Shown: one piece after another, positions 1-7,893 of the stretch
Position numbering within the stretch: position 1 is the first letter of the stretch
How the letters are laid out: each line of letters begins with the position of its first letter
Origin: Mesorhizobium waimense
Lineage (GTDB): Bacteria > Pseudomonadota > Alphaproteobacteria > Rhizobiales > Rhizobiaceae
Reading direction: 5' to 3'
Assembly (NCBI RefSeq): GCF_003601975.1
Contig: NZ_QZWZ01000005.1
Coordinates: 124,001 to 188,000, forward strand
Length of the DNA: 64,000 nucleotides
Notes under the pieces: model-generated
What the model was told of the DNA's origin: nothing
The model's input: the letters and a program-made list of their open reading frames with translations, nothing else
The model's database searches: none
Translations under genes and position numbers: made by a program

Positions 1-167
1 TGGGCCGCGCGCTCGACTACGGCATGGTCGCCATCAACCGGGTGAAGATCACCGGCGCGCCGATCCCGTTCGGCGGCATCAAGCAGTCCGGCATCGGCCG
101 CGAAGGTTCGCGTCACGGCCTCGAAGCCTTCACCGATCTCAAATACCTTTGTCTCGATGTAGCCTAG
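1..167 (+). CDS. Aldehyde dehydrogenase, C-terminal end (succinate-semialdehyde dehydrogenase-like)
   Basis: Partial gene running in from the left edge; the first full codon is at position 3 and the stop TAG is at 165-167. The visible 54 residues contain the ALDH C-terminal signature, with PFGGIKQSGIGREGS followed by GLEAFTDLKYLCLD, which is typical of the GabD group that oxidises succinate semialdehyde with NAD(P). The active-site Cys and Glu lie outside the window. It sits 32 bases before an omega-aminotransferase, which would produce such a semialdehyde. The family is clear, but the exact substrate cannot be fixed from this fragment. Confidence 0.85.
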   Translation, partial: GRALDYGMVAINRVKITGAPIPFGGIKQSGIGREGSRHGLEAFTDLKYLCLDVA

Positions 168-199
168 GCTGCGCCGATCTTCCTTTCAGGAGTAAAAAG

Positions 200-1579
200 A
201 TGCTCGAACAGTCCAACGAACTCGCCGCCTGGGACCGCGACCACTTCTTCCATCCCTCGACCCATATGGGCATGCATGCGCGGGGTGAATCGCCGGCGCG
301 CGTGATGGCCGGCGGCGAAGGCGTCACCGTCTGGGATAACAACGGCAAGAAGAGCATCGATGCCTTCGCCGGCCTCTATTGCGTCAATGTCGGCTATGGC
401 CGCCAGAAAATATCGGATGCCATCGCCGCCCAGGCCAAGAACCTTGCCTATTACCACGCCTATGTCGGTCACGGCACCGAGGCATCGATCACGCTCGCCA
501 AGATGATCATCGACCGCGCGCCACAAGGCATGTCCAGGGTCTATTTCGGCCTGTCAGGGTCCGACGCCAACGAAACCAACATCAAGCTGATCTGGTACTA
601 CAACAATGTGCTGGGCCGGCCCGAGAAGAAGAAGATCATCTCGCGCTGGCGCGGCTATCACGGCTCCGGCGTCATGACCGGGTCGCTGACCGGGCTCGAT
701 CTGTTCCACAACGCTTTCGATCTGCCGCGGGCGCCGATCCTGCATACCGAAGCGCCCTACTACTTCCGCCGCGCCGACCGCTCACAGAGTGAGGAGCAAT
801 TCTCGCAGCACTGCGCCGACAAGCTCGAGGAGATGATCCTGGCCGAAGGTCCGGACACGGTCGCCGCCTTCATCGGCGAGCCTATCCTCGGAACCGGCGG
901 CATCGTGCCACCGCCGACCGGCTACTGGGAAAAAATCCAGGCCGTGCTGAAGAAGTACGACGTGCTGCTGGTCGCCGATGAGGTGGTGACCGGCTTCGGC
1001 CGGCTGGGCACGATGTTCGGCTCCGACCACTACGGCATCAAGCCGGATCTCATCACCATCGCCAAGGGCCTGACCTCGGCCTATGCGCCGTTGTCGGGCG
1101 TCATCGTCGCCGACAAGATGTGGCAGGTGCTGGTGCAGGGTTCCGACAAGCTCGGTTCACTCGGTCACGGCTGGACCTATTCGGCGCATCCGATCTGCGT
1201 TGCCGCGGGCGTGGCCAATCTCGAACTGATCGACGAGATGGACCTGGTCAGGAATGCCGGCGAGACCGGCGCTTATTTCCGTGCCGAACTGACCAGGGCC
1301 GTCGGCGGTCACAAACATGTCGGCGAGGTGCGCGGTGACGGCATGCTGGCGGCGATCGAGTTCGTCAAGGACCGCGACGACCGCGTCTTCTTCGATCCTT
1401 CGCTCAAGATCGGACCGCAGATTGCTGGAGCGCTCGCCGAGCGCGGCGTCATTGGCCGCGCCATGCCGCAAGGCGATATCCTCGGCTTCGCGCCGCCGCT
1501 TTGCCTGACCCGCGAAGAGGCCGACATCGTCGTGGCGAAGACAGCGGATGCGGTGAAGCGCGTATTTGCCAACATCTGA
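200..1579 (+). CDS. Class III (omega) PLP-dependent aminotransferase
   Basis: A 459-residue fold-type I aminotransferase that should transfer an amino group from an omega-amine or beta-amino acid to pyruvate or 2-oxoglutarate. The PLP lysine is expected at about residue 289 in LITIAKGLTSAYAPLSG, with the Asp that binds the pyridine nitrogen in LLVADEVVTGFGR, and the length is usual for the family. The start chosen is ATG 200, preceded by a CAGGAG ribosome site at 187-192. An in-frame start at 149 would overlap the upstream ALDH. It is flanked by an ALDH and an MDR oxidoreductase, so a small amine or beta-alanine/GABA-type degradation operon is likely. Close relatives are annotated as putrescine, taurine or beta-alanine transaminases, and the sequence alone does not decide between them. 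Confidence 0.9.
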   Translation: MLEQSNELAAWDRDHFFHPSTHMGMHARGESPARVMAGGEGVTVWDNNGKKSIDAFAGLYCVNVGYGRQKISDAIAAQAKNLAYYHAYVGHGTEASITLAKMIIDRAPQGMSRVYFGLSGSDANETNIKLIWYYNNVLGRPEKKKIISRWRGYHGSGVMTGSLTGLDLFHNAFDLPRAPILHTEAPYYFRRADRSQSEEQFSQHCADKLEEMILAEGPDTVAAFIGEPILGTGGIVPPPTGYWEKIQAVLKKYDVLLVADEVVTGFGRLGTMFGSDHYGIKPDLITIAKGLTSAYAPLSGVIVADKMWQVLVQGSDKLGSLGHGWTYSAHPICVAAGVANLELIDEMDLVRNAGETGAYFRAELTRAVGGHKHVGEVRGDGMLAAIEFVKDRDDRVFFDPSLKIGPQIAGALAERGVIGRAMPQGDILGFAPPLCLTREEADIVVAKTADAVKRVFANI

Positions 1580-1587
1580 AAACTGAT

Positions 1588-2697
1588 ATGAACGCCATGA
1601 CCAGAACCCTCCCCGTCACCATGGCCGCCGTGCAGCTCACCGGGCATGGCGGCATGGAAAAGCTCGTCTACCGCACCGACGTGAAAGTGCCCTCGCCTGC
1701 TCCAGGCGAGGTGCTGGTGAAAGTCAGTGCCTGCGGCATGAACAACACCGATGTCTGGGTACGCCAGGGCGCCTATGGCACGGAGGAGGACGCGGCGGCG
1801 GTGTCGACCTGGCGGCGGCAGGGCAACACGCTGACCTTCCCGCGCATCCAGGGCACCGACACGGTGGGCACCATCGCCGCCGTCGGCGACGGCGTCTCGC
1901 CTGACCGCATCGGCGAGCGGGTGATGGTCGATTTCTCCATCTACAATCGCGACGACGATTCACTCGCCGACATCGACTATATGGGCCATGGACGTGACGG
2001 AGGCTATGCCGAGTACCAGGCGGTGCCGGCCGAGAACGCCCATGTCGTCAATACCGACTTCAGCGACATCGAGCTCGCCACCTTCTGCTGCGCCTATCTC
2101 ACCGGCGAGCAGATGCTGGAGCGCGCCGCACTGAGGACCGGCGAGCGCGTGCTGGTCACCGGCGCGTCGGGTGGCGTCGGTTCGGGCATCGTGCAGCTGG
2201 CGCGGGCACGCGGCGCCATCCCCTATGCCATCGTCGGCAAAGGCAAGGAACAGGCGGTGCTCGATATCGGCGCCGAGGCGGTGATCACCCGTGGTGTCGC
2301 CGATCTGCCGGCCGCGGTGAACGAGGCAACCGGCGGCCAACCGATCGACGTCGTTGCCGACCTGGTCGGCGGCGCGATCTTCAACGATCTGCTGCGTGTT
2401 TTGCGACCTGAAGGCCGCTACACGACGGCGGGCGCGATTGCTGGTCCGGTGGTGCAGCTCGATCTTCGCACCATGTATCTCAAGCAGCTACAGCTCCACG
2501 GCTCGAGCCAGGGCACGCGCGGCGACTTCCGCCGCATCGTGCGCTACATTGAGGAAAGCAAGATCCGGCCGCTCGTCGGCGGCGTCTACAGGCTCTCCGA
2601 TTTCCACCAGGCTCAGGCGGATTTTATCGCCAAGGATTTCGTCGGCAAGCTGGTGGTGGTGCCGGACGCGATGTGGAACGGGAAGACCTGTCTCTGA
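1588..2697 (+). CDS. Zinc-type alcohol dehydrogenase / quinone oxidoreductase family (MDR) protein
   Basis: A 369-residue medium-chain dehydrogenase. The N-terminal GroES-like part is VPSPAPGEVLVKVSACGMNN, and the NAD(P)-binding Rossmann motif is VLVTGASGGVGSGIVQLAR at about residues 185-205. The usual structural-zinc cysteine cluster is not visible, so it is closer to the zinc-independent quinone-reductase branch. ATG 1588 lies 9 bases after the aminotransferase stop; other in-frame ATGs at 1597 and 1621 cannot be excluded. Its co-directional position suggests one operon with the aminotransferase and ALDH, where it could reduce an aldehyde or enone intermediate. The substrate is unknown. Confidence 0.85.
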   Translation: MNAMTRTLPVTMAAVQLTGHGGMEKLVYRTDVKVPSPAPGEVLVKVSACGMNNTDVWVRQGAYGTEEDAAAVSTWRRQGNTLTFPRIQGTDTVGTIAAVGDGVSPDRIGERVMVDFSIYNRDDDSLADIDYMGHGRDGGYAEYQAVPAENAHVVNTDFSDIELATFCCAYLTGEQMLERAALRTGERVLVTGASGGVGSGIVQLARARGAIPYAIVGKGKEQAVLDIGAEAVITRGVADLPAAVNEATGGQPIDVVADLVGGAIFNDLLRVLRPEGRYTTAGAIAGPVVQLDLRTMYLKQLQLHGSSQGTRGDFRRIVRYIEESKIRPLVGGVYRLSDFHQAQADFIAKDFVGKLVVVPDAMWNGKTCL

Positions 2698-2725
2698 GGT
2701 CGGCTTCTGGCCGACCGCGCGACTC

Positions 2726-2944
2726 TTAATGAAGCGCGGCAGGAGCCGGCGCTTGCTGAAGGTTGGCAGCAACCCGTGCCAGGCCGTCGGTCGTGGACCG
2801 GTAGCGGTTTCTGCCGCTCATGGCGGCGTTCTGCGCGCACAGCACCGGCCCAACGGGTTTGTATCGTCCGCGGCTCAAGTCGTTGGTTACGCCTGGTTTG
2901 CAGGCGGCCAGGGTCAGGGTAGCGGAAGCGCATAGTCCGGCCAA
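2726..2944 (-). CDS. Possible small lipoprotein (doubtful)
   Basis: A minus-strand reading frame of 72 codons that begins with TTG. Its N-terminus reads like a lipoprotein signal, a short hydrophobic stretch ending in the good lipobox LAAC. The rest is unremarkable, with two further Cys. Against it: the TTG start has no convincing ribosome site, and it overlaps the inverted repeat at 2931-2956. The stretch 2698-3032 holds no other recognisable gene. Confidence 0.25.
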   Translation of the reverse strand: MAGLCASATLTLAACKPGVTNDLSRGRYKPVGPVLCAQNAAMSGRNRYRSTTDGLARVAANLQQAPAPAALH

Positions 2945-2956
2945 AGGCCGACTATG
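2931..2956. repeat. Inverted repeat (hairpin) CATAGTC...GACTATG
   Basis: CATAGTC at 2931-2937 pairs with GACTATG at 2950-2956, and GGCC/GGCC arms lie inside around an AAA loop, leaving one unpaired C. It lies between the MDR gene and the small gene at 3033. It may end the first transcript or be an operator; there is no run of T. Confidence 0.4.
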
Positions 2957-3032
2957 TTGCCTGTTTCATAGTCGACGTCACCGTTTCGTTACAGAAAGGA
3001 GCGACCTTAACGTACTCGGCAGGGAGTTAACC

Positions 3033-3320
3033 GTGGCTATGACGTACAAGACAGTTCAGGAAGCGCTCCGGGCGGCGGGGATTGTCATGAGCAAGAGGGG
3101 CGAAACCCATCGCATAAACTTCTTCTTCGGCCTCGAAGACACCGCGCACTACACGACAAGTCTTCAGGATGCCCTGGAGAAGGGGTTGGCGATGGCGAGA
3201 CGGCAGCGCAGTGTCAGGGTTGGTCCTGATCCAGTAACCTTGTTGGTCAAACCGATCCAACTGCCGAGGTTCCAAGGCCCCCTCGGTCCCAGTTACGCCA
3301 GGCACGACAGCTCGGTTTGA
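3033..3320 (+). CDS. Small hypothetical protein
   Basis: A 95-residue protein starting with GTG (VAMTYKTVQEAL); an ATG lies two codons later. The start is supported by AGGGAG at 3021-3026, six bases upstream. The body is amphipathic and basic towards its end (MARRQRSVRV). I recognise no family, signal peptide or membrane segment. Its stop TGA at 3318-3320 abuts the stop of the convergent minus-strand gene, forming TGATCA. The good ribosome site argues that it is real, but nothing in the sequence shows a function. Confidence 0.55.
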   Translation: MAMTYKTVQEALRAAGIVMSKRGETHRINFFFGLEDTAHYTTSLQDALEKGLAMARRQRSVRVGPDPVTLLVKPIQLPRFQGPLGPSYARHDSSV

Positions 3321-3566
3321 TCAGTTCAAGCTGGAGGCGGAGCGGACCAGTTCGACCAGATCGAGCATTTCGTCCCAATGCGGTGAGAGTTCGCCTCCAA
3401 GGCCGCAGCCGTAGGAAAGCAAGGAAAACTGGGTCGCCAGTTCCTCCTGAAGACGCAAGGCTTCAGCCGGGTCAGGGATTGAAGTGATGGCCATCACCGC
3501 CAGATTGCGGCACTGCGCCTCGGTCTCAAGGCCGAGGCCGCCAACAATCACACCTAGTTCAACCAT
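3321..3566 (-). CDS. Small hypothetical protein
   Basis: An 81-residue minus-strand frame from ATG 3566 (MVELGVIVGGLGL). A TTG at 3629 would add 21 residues; neither start has a clear ribosome site. The sequence has a helical middle (DPAEALRLQEELATQF) and an acidic end (WDEMLDLVELV). It is soluble by appearance and no family was recognised. It converges exactly, stop to stop, with the gene ending at 3320. Bases 3567-3828 upstream of it hold no gene I can support. Confidence 0.45.
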   Translation of the reverse strand: MVELGVIVGGLGLETEAQCRNLAVMAITSIPDPAEALRLQEELATQFSLLSYGCGLGGELSPHWDEMLDLVELVRSASSLN

Positions 3567-3828
3567 GATCGAGATCAGTCGCACAAAGCCCCTCCGGCTG
3601 TTCTGCGCAACACGAACGACCAAAATCAATCACGACTGATCGGAAATGAAAAGCCCCGTTTCCGCGGAATCCCCAATTCCCCAAGGTTAGCCGGGTGTCT
3701 GAAAGGCCTGCGCCTGCATTAGCCAAAATGCCGACACCGCTAGAGCTGGAATCACAGCCATCGGTTGCCGGCGGTTGAGCCCAAAGGATTTGTTCGTCAC
3801 GCGCTGCGGCGAAGGACCCAAACGACAA

Positions 3829-3854
3829 GGTGGGTGCCTATGCAGGCGCCCACC
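3829..3854 (-). terminator. Hairpin behind the glycine-rich gene
   Basis: GGTGGGTGCC at 3829-3838 pairs with GGCGCCCACC at 3845-3854, a ten-base stem with one G-T pair and a six-base loop. Read on the minus strand it lies about 30 bases after the stop of the glycine-rich gene and is followed by TTGTCGTTT. It is a plausible intrinsic terminator. Confidence 0.5.
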
Positions 3855-3882
3855 CGAATTGGATTGCGGTGCGCTGGCGGGC

Positions 3883-4611
3883 TCAGCCGCCGCTACCGCC
3901 CGAGCCGCCGCTGCCGCCTGAACCACCGCCGCCGCCGGAGCCGCCGCTACCACCAGAGCTGCCGCCCGAGCCACCGGAGCCGCCGGAGCCACCACTGCCG
4001 CTGCCCGAGCCACCCGAACCGCCGTCGCCGCCCGAACCACCGCTGCCGCCGCCACTGCCGCCAGAACCGCCGTCGCCGCCCGAGCCGCCAGAACCGCCGT
4101 CGCCGCCCGAGCCACCTGAACCGCCGCTGCCACCGGAGCCGCCCGAACCACCACCGGAGCCACCGCCGCCGCCGTTGCCGCCACCATCTCCGCCGCCGCC
4201 GTTGCCGCCACCATCTCCGCCGCCGCCGTTGCCGCCACCATCTCCGCCGCCGTCGTTGCCGCCACCATCTCCGCCGCCGTCGCCGCCGCCACCATTTCCA
4301 CCGCCACCGGAGCCGCCTGAACCACCGGACCCGCCGCCTTCACCATCGCTGAGAGCGGCTGCGATGAGAGCCGTCGTGATCGGTGGGCACATTGCGATTT
4401 GTGCACGGCTCAGAATACTGTTGCGATTGCTCGCGATGCAGCAAAGTGTGTAGTTGGATTCCGTCAGCGGCTGACATTGCGCAACCGTCATCCGCGGCCT
4501 GGGGCCATTCTGTGCTGCTGCTGCTGGGAGTACAGAAGTCACCGCCACGAGGGCGGTTGAAACAAGCAAGGTTGTGCCAACCCTGCTCGCGCAGGTTGAG
4601 AACAGGTGCAT
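3883..4611 (-). CDS. Exported glycine-rich protein with a four-Cys N-terminal segment
   Basis: A 242-residue protein. Residues 1-34 form a clear Sec signal peptide, hydrophobic (TTLLVSTALVAVTSVLPAAAA) and ending in an AAAA-type cleavage site. Residues 35-95 contain a short segment with four Cys (AQCQPL, LCCIAS, AMCPP). From about residue 96 to the end it is almost only Gly, Ser, Asn and Asp, including GGDGGGNGG repeats. ATG 4611 has an ideal AGGAGGA site five bases upstream. Glycine-rich tails of this kind occur in surface or matrix proteins, and a role on the cell surface is inference. It is divergent from the LapG-like lipoprotein gene across 186 bases. The complementary proline-rich frame is a shadow. 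Confidence 0.75.
   Translation of the reverse strand: MHLFSTCASRVGTTLLVSTALVAVTSVLPAAAAQNGPRPRMTVAQCQPLTESNYTLCCIASNRNSILSRAQIAMCPPITTALIAAALSDGEGGGSGGSGGSGGGGNGGGGDGGGDGGGNDGGGDGGGNGGGGDGGGNGGGGDGGGNGGGGGSGGGSGGSGGSGGSGGSGGDGGSGGSGGDGGSGGSGGGSGGSGGDGGSGGSGSGSGGSGGSGGSGGSSGGSGGSGGGGGSGGSGGSGGSGG
4174..4281. repeat. 27-base tandem repeat, four copies, inside the glycine-rich gene
   Basis: The unit GTTGCCGCCACCATCTCCGC(+7) begins at 4174, 4201, 4228 and 4255, giving a strict 27-base period that encodes nine-residue GGDGGGNGG units on the minus strand. The in-frame period means copy number could change without shifting the frame. Confidence 0.8.
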
Positions 4612-4797
4612 TTCTTCCTCCTAAGGGAAAAAAGGCGCTCCCGTCCCCAAACTGGGCGCTATATCAAAGTTTCCGACCATCGGAAACATATTGTTAAGTA
4701 TACATTGTTTTAGAACCTGTGCAAACGCTATTGGCGGGCGTTGATTTACCATATTCCTCGAACATGATCTCCGACCACGAACTCGAGGGGACGGAAC

Positions 4798-5361
4798 GTG
4801 ATTCGTTTGGCGGCGCTCATTGCCGCAGCCTTGGCCATGGCCGGCTGCAGCGAAACCATGCAAACCTCCGGCAGCGCGGCCATGATGGTCACCAAAGGCT
4901 ATGCCTTTGCACCGCCCGCCTTTCGTCCCTTCTGCGCCCGGCAGCCACGGCTCTGCAGCACCGGTGGGCAGGTAAAGCAGGTTAAGCTCACACCGGCGCG
5001 CCGGGCCGAACTGCAGGCCGTGAACAGTTCCGTCAACGCCAGGATCAAAGAGCGGAGCGACCCTTCCGCCGGCAGCGCCGACGATTGGCGCATCCCGACG
5101 AAAGAAGGCGATTGCGAGGATTTCGCGATCCTGAAGAAGAGCGAACTCATGAAGCGCGGCTGGCCTGCCTCAGCCCTTCTGCTGACGGTGGTGACGCTTG
5201 GCGGTCAGGGACACACGGTGCTTACCGTTCGCACCGACAAGGGCGACCTGATCCTCGACAATCGCAGCGGCGCCGTCAGGAATTGGTCGCAGACCTCCTA
5301 TCACTACTTTGCCCGGCAATCCCAGTCGGAAAACGGCAAGTGGACGCAGATCGACTCCTAA
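4798..5361 (+). CDS. Transglutaminase-like cysteine peptidase lipoprotein (BTLCP/LapG family)
   Basis: A 187-residue protein starting with GTG 4798, with GAGGGGA a few bases upstream. Residues 1-17 are a lipoprotein signal ending in AMAGC, so it should be anchored in the periplasm. The catalytic triad of the family is readable: Cys in EGDCEDFAILKK (about residue 105), His in GQGHTVLTV and Asp in ILDNRSG. In this family LapG cleaves large surface adhesins secreted by type I systems, releasing cells from biofilm. Here it lies about 4.5 kb before a type I secretion locus, so a similar processing role is an attractive inference. No LapD-like receptor is adjacent. Many rhizobial paralogues have no known substrate. 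Confidence 0.8.
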   Translation: MIRLAALIAAALAMAGCSETMQTSGSAAMMVTKGYAFAPPAFRPFCARQPRLCSTGGQVKQVKLTPARRAELQAVNSSVNARIKERSDPSAGSADDWRIPTKEGDCEDFAILKKSELMKRGWPASALLLTVVTLGGQGHTVLTVRTDKGDLILDNRSGAVRNWSQTSYHYFARQSQSENGKWTQIDS

Positions 5362-5362
5362 G

Positions 5363-5432
5363 GCAATTTCAGGAAAAGTGCGCAGCGGTTCGTCCGGAAT
5401 TGCGTAAAAAACGAACATTTATAGCGATTTAG
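5363..5432. repeat. RIME-like palindromic intergenic repeat, copy 1
   Basis: Arms GCAATTTC (5363-5370) and GGAATTGC (5396-5403) flank AGGAAAAGTG and CGGTTCGTCC. The same element, better conserved, occurs at 58068. It lies directly after the stop of the LapG-like gene. Confidence 0.75.
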
Positions 5433-5653
5433 CGCTTCGAAAGCCGAACTGCTCCGGTCGGCTGCCAGAGCCAATCCTTTATTGCCTGACGGTCCGACGG
5501 CAGGATTTCGTGCCTGGCCGTCTCGCGATCCCTCAATCCTTTGATCGTCTTGCAAGGCCAATCCCGCCATGGGACCATGAAGGGCTCGCCAAGGGTTCGG
5601 GGGAAATAGCTCAGTACCGCGACCAGCGCCTCTTGCCGACGCTCTTTGAGCAC
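5429..5653 (-). CDS. Possible small hypothetical protein
   Basis: A minus-strand frame of 74 codons starting with GTG 5653, only 11 bases from the divergent GNAT-TPR start. The middle (PFMVPWRDWPCKTIKGLRD) has a protein-like mix of Trp, Pro and charged residues. I know no family and see no ribosome site. The 3' end touches the palindromic repeat. If it is not a gene, 5433-5664 would simply be the upstream region of the GNAT-TPR gene. Confidence 0.35.
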   Translation of the reverse strand: MLKERRQEALVAVLSYFPRTLGEPFMVPWRDWPCKTIKGLRDRETARHEILPSDRQAIKDWLWQPTGAVRLSKR

Positions 5654-5664
5654 AGGTCAACGCC

Positions 5665-7287
5665 ATGCGTGTGGATGTCATCGATAGCTTCGATACTCTC
5701 GTTCAGCTGAGAGGCAATTGGGATGCGGTCTATGAGGCGGATCCCGAAGCTCAGTATTTCATGTCCTGGACATGGATGGCGGGTTGGTTCAAGCGGCTTC
5801 GCTACCAATGGCTCATTCTGGCCGCAAGATCAGACGATTCACCCGACTATGTCGGCTTCTTCCCCCTGCAGCTTCGCACCGAGAGGGCCAGGGACGGCGC
5901 GTTGCACAACGAATTGAGGACCGGTGGCGGCTACTTCGCCGGTTACGCCGGCTTCATCTGCGATCCGGACGTTCAGAATGCCGTCATCCGCGCCTTCGCC
6001 GAACACACCAAGCAGCTGAACTGGGCCAAGCTGCACCTCGAGAACATCTTTGCGTCGCAGCGGCGGCTGGACGTGTTTCTGGGGGAGTTTGCCGCCCCCG
6101 AGTTCCAGACCGGCAAGGTAAGGCGGCCGGACGACGGCGATAACATCGATCATGACATCTATGTTTATGTGAATCTGCCCGGCGACTGGGAGGAATTCCT
6201 CAACGAAAGGCTGGGGGCCGCGACGCGCAAGACCGCGAGGCGCACGCTGAGGGCAATCGACCATGCGGCAGAGTATCGGGTCACCGATGTCACCGCCGCG
6301 ACGCTGGAACGTGACCTGCAGGCGCTTCTTCGGTTCTGGGAGAACCAGTGGGGCGCCAAGCTGGCGGCGCGGTATCACCCGGGCCTGCCGCAGGCCATGA
6401 TGAACAATTTCCGCAACATGCTGCGGTGCGCTTTCGAGGATGATGCCCTCTATCTTCCCGTTCTTTGGCAGGGTGATAGCCCGATCGGCGCGCAGGCCAC
6501 CTTGATCGATCGGAAGAACCGGACGCTGATCGGCATGCTCAATGGGCGTGATCTCGAGATCAAAAAACCGGCGCCCGGCTTTGCGCTTCATCTCTACAGC
6601 ATACGCTGGGCCATTCAGAACGGCTTTGCCGTCTATGATCTGCAGACCGGTGACTTTTCTTACAAATATGATTTCGGCGGTCTCGAGCGAAGGGTCGAAT
6701 GCCTCCTCGTGAGCACCGCGACACGCCGCAATCTTCGCGACAGTCTGGAGGGCCGGAGCCTGCCCGTCGTGCTCGCGCGAGCAAAAGCGCTCCATCAGGC
6801 CGGCGACCTAGAAGGCGCCGCGCGCGCCTGCCGGCAAATCCTGGATGCCGATCCGGACTATGCCGGGGCACTTCAGCTGCTTCAGCAGCTGGATACCGCG
6901 CGCCGGTCTCGTTTGCCGCAAGATCTCAGCACCGCCGCTCGCCTGCACCAGGCCGGAAACCTCGCTGAGGCGGAAAAGATGTATCGCGAGATCCTGGATA
7001 TCGAGCCTGGGCATTTTGATGTCCGCTATCTCCTTGGCGTGGTTTGCCTTCAGCAGCGGAAATATGAGGATGCGGAACGGCAGATCAGCCAGGCGACAGT
7101 CATCAGGCCCGATGTGCCCGCGGCGCACTACAATCGCGGCCTCGCACTGGTGAAGCTCGACCGCATCGAGGAAGGGCTCGCAAGTCTGGATGACTGTATC
7201 GGTCTGGAGCCGGGTCACGCCCAAGCTCTCGCCCTCCGCGACACTGTGTTGAAAACCTTTCAGCATGTCGCGAGCGCCGCGGAGTAG
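5665..7287 (+). CDS. GNAT acyltransferase (CelD/BcsL-like) fused to TPR repeats, copy 1
   Basis: A 540-residue protein. Residues 1-360 resemble the CelD/BcsL-type GNAT fold (PF13480-like), with SWTWMAGWFKRL early, WAKLHLENIF, and the late GFAVYDLQTGDFSYKYDFGG block typical of the family. Residues from about 372 on are TPR-like helices, for example ALHQAGDLEGAARACRQIL and RLHQAGNLAEAEKMYREIL, repeating about every 34 residues. A paralogue of exactly the same length lies at 17601-19223, so the two bracket the secretion genes. GNATs of this group acylate or aminoacylate polysaccharides or proteins, and the TPR part would bind a partner. Acylation of the secreted proteins, analogous to HlyC, is only a hypothesis. 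Confidence 0.8.
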   Translation: MRVDVIDSFDTLVQLRGNWDAVYEADPEAQYFMSWTWMAGWFKRLRYQWLILAARSDDSPDYVGFFPLQLRTERARDGALHNELRTGGGYFAGYAGFICDPDVQNAVIRAFAEHTKQLNWAKLHLENIFASQRRLDVFLGEFAAPEFQTGKVRRPDDGDNIDHDIYVYVNLPGDWEEFLNERLGAATRKTARRTLRAIDHAAEYRVTDVTAATLERDLQALLRFWENQWGAKLAARYHPGLPQAMMNNFRNMLRCAFEDDALYLPVLWQGDSPIGAQATLIDRKNRTLIGMLNGRDLEIKKPAPGFALHLYSIRWAIQNGFAVYDLQTGDFSYKYDFGGLERRVECLLVSTATRRNLRDSLEGRSLPVVLARAKALHQAGDLEGAARACRQILDADPDYAGALQLLQQLDTARRSRLPQDLSTAARLHQAGNLAEAEKMYREILDIEPGHFDVRYLLGVVCLQQRKYEDAERQISQATVIRPDVPAAHYNRGLALVKLDRIEEGLASLDDCIGLEPGHAQALALRDTVLKTFQHVASAAE

Positions 7288-7315
7288 ATGCGGCCGGGAC
7301 GAAAAGCGCGACGGC

Positions 7316-7333
7316 CTGCCGGATCGCCGGCAG
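7316..7333. terminator. Hairpin between convergent genes
   Basis: CTGCCGG (7316-7322) and CCGGCAG (7327-7333) form a perfect seven-base stem with an ATCG loop. It lies 29 bases after the GNAT-TPR stop and before the convergent gene at 7404. There is no T tract, so it is a weak terminator candidate. Confidence 0.4.
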
Positions 7334-7403
7334 CGAGGCCACATGGGATTATATTGAGCTTCTGCCCCTGAGGGCTTAGGTGGCCGCAGAAGATACGTAC
7401 GCC

Positions 7404-7886
7404 TCACTTCGGGAACGAATTCTCTTCAACAATGGACCATATATCTTTGTTTATCTCTCTTATGCGATCGATAGATTCGTGTATTTTATTTATTTCCTTT
7501 TCGTCTATCTCTTCAATCTTGCCGTACCTTACCTCGTCCTTCCCATCCACGATGCGCATCAGTTGCGTGCTTGCATGATTCCCGGTTTCGTCGAACGAAT
7601 AAATGCAATGGCTGTATTTATTTCGCAACTTCGCTTGACGTGTAAGTTTGTCGGTAACAGTCAGGACTGCCTGGCGGCATGGCGCCGACGTTTTCGGCAT
7701 CTTCGCCAGTCGCTCGACCAACTCGATCCGCGCCCGAGTTGTGTTGAGCGTCAGGAAAATGATGATTGCCGTTTCCTTGTCGACCTTCGCCAGGCCGGCA
7801 ATCAGATAAATCAGCAGGCTTTCAGTGTTGGTCCAGGTGTAATTCAACTGGCCAACGAGGAGCAGGACCTCCTGAAAGCGGGACAT
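7404..7886 (-). CDS. Hypothetical helical protein with an R-x4-H motif
   Basis: About 160 residues, all helical by appearance, from ATG 7886; a TTG at 7892 is an alternative. It contains AKLRNKYSHCIYSFDETG, an Arg-x4-His pattern as in HEPN-type RNases, but I cannot prove that relation. The C-terminal third is rich in Lys, Glu and Ile (EEIDEKEINKIHESIDR), which makes the DNA at 7430-7560 clearly more AT-rich than its surroundings. It starts immediately after the stop of the LuxR-type gene and is probably co-transcribed with it. Confidence 0.6.
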   Translation of the reverse strand: MSRFQEVLLLVGQLNYTWTNTESLLIYLIAGLAKVDKETAIIIFLTLNTTRARIELVERLAKMPKTSAPCRQAVLTVTDKLTRQAKLRNKYSHCIYSFDETGNHASTQLMRIVDGKDEVRYGKIEEIDEKEINKIHESIDRIREINKDIWSIVEENSFPK

Positions 7887-7893
7887 CGCCAAC

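Noticed and set aside
4174..4281. CRISPR-like regular repeat
   Set aside because: The repeats are contiguous without spacers and encode an in-frame nine-residue unit.
3830..4453. Proline-rich plus-strand frame
   Set aside because: Complement of the glycine-rich codons. The minus-strand gene has a signal peptide and an ideal AGGAGGA site.
5601..5640. tRNA-like AGCTCAGT box
   Set aside because: No acceptor or anticodon stems can be formed around it.
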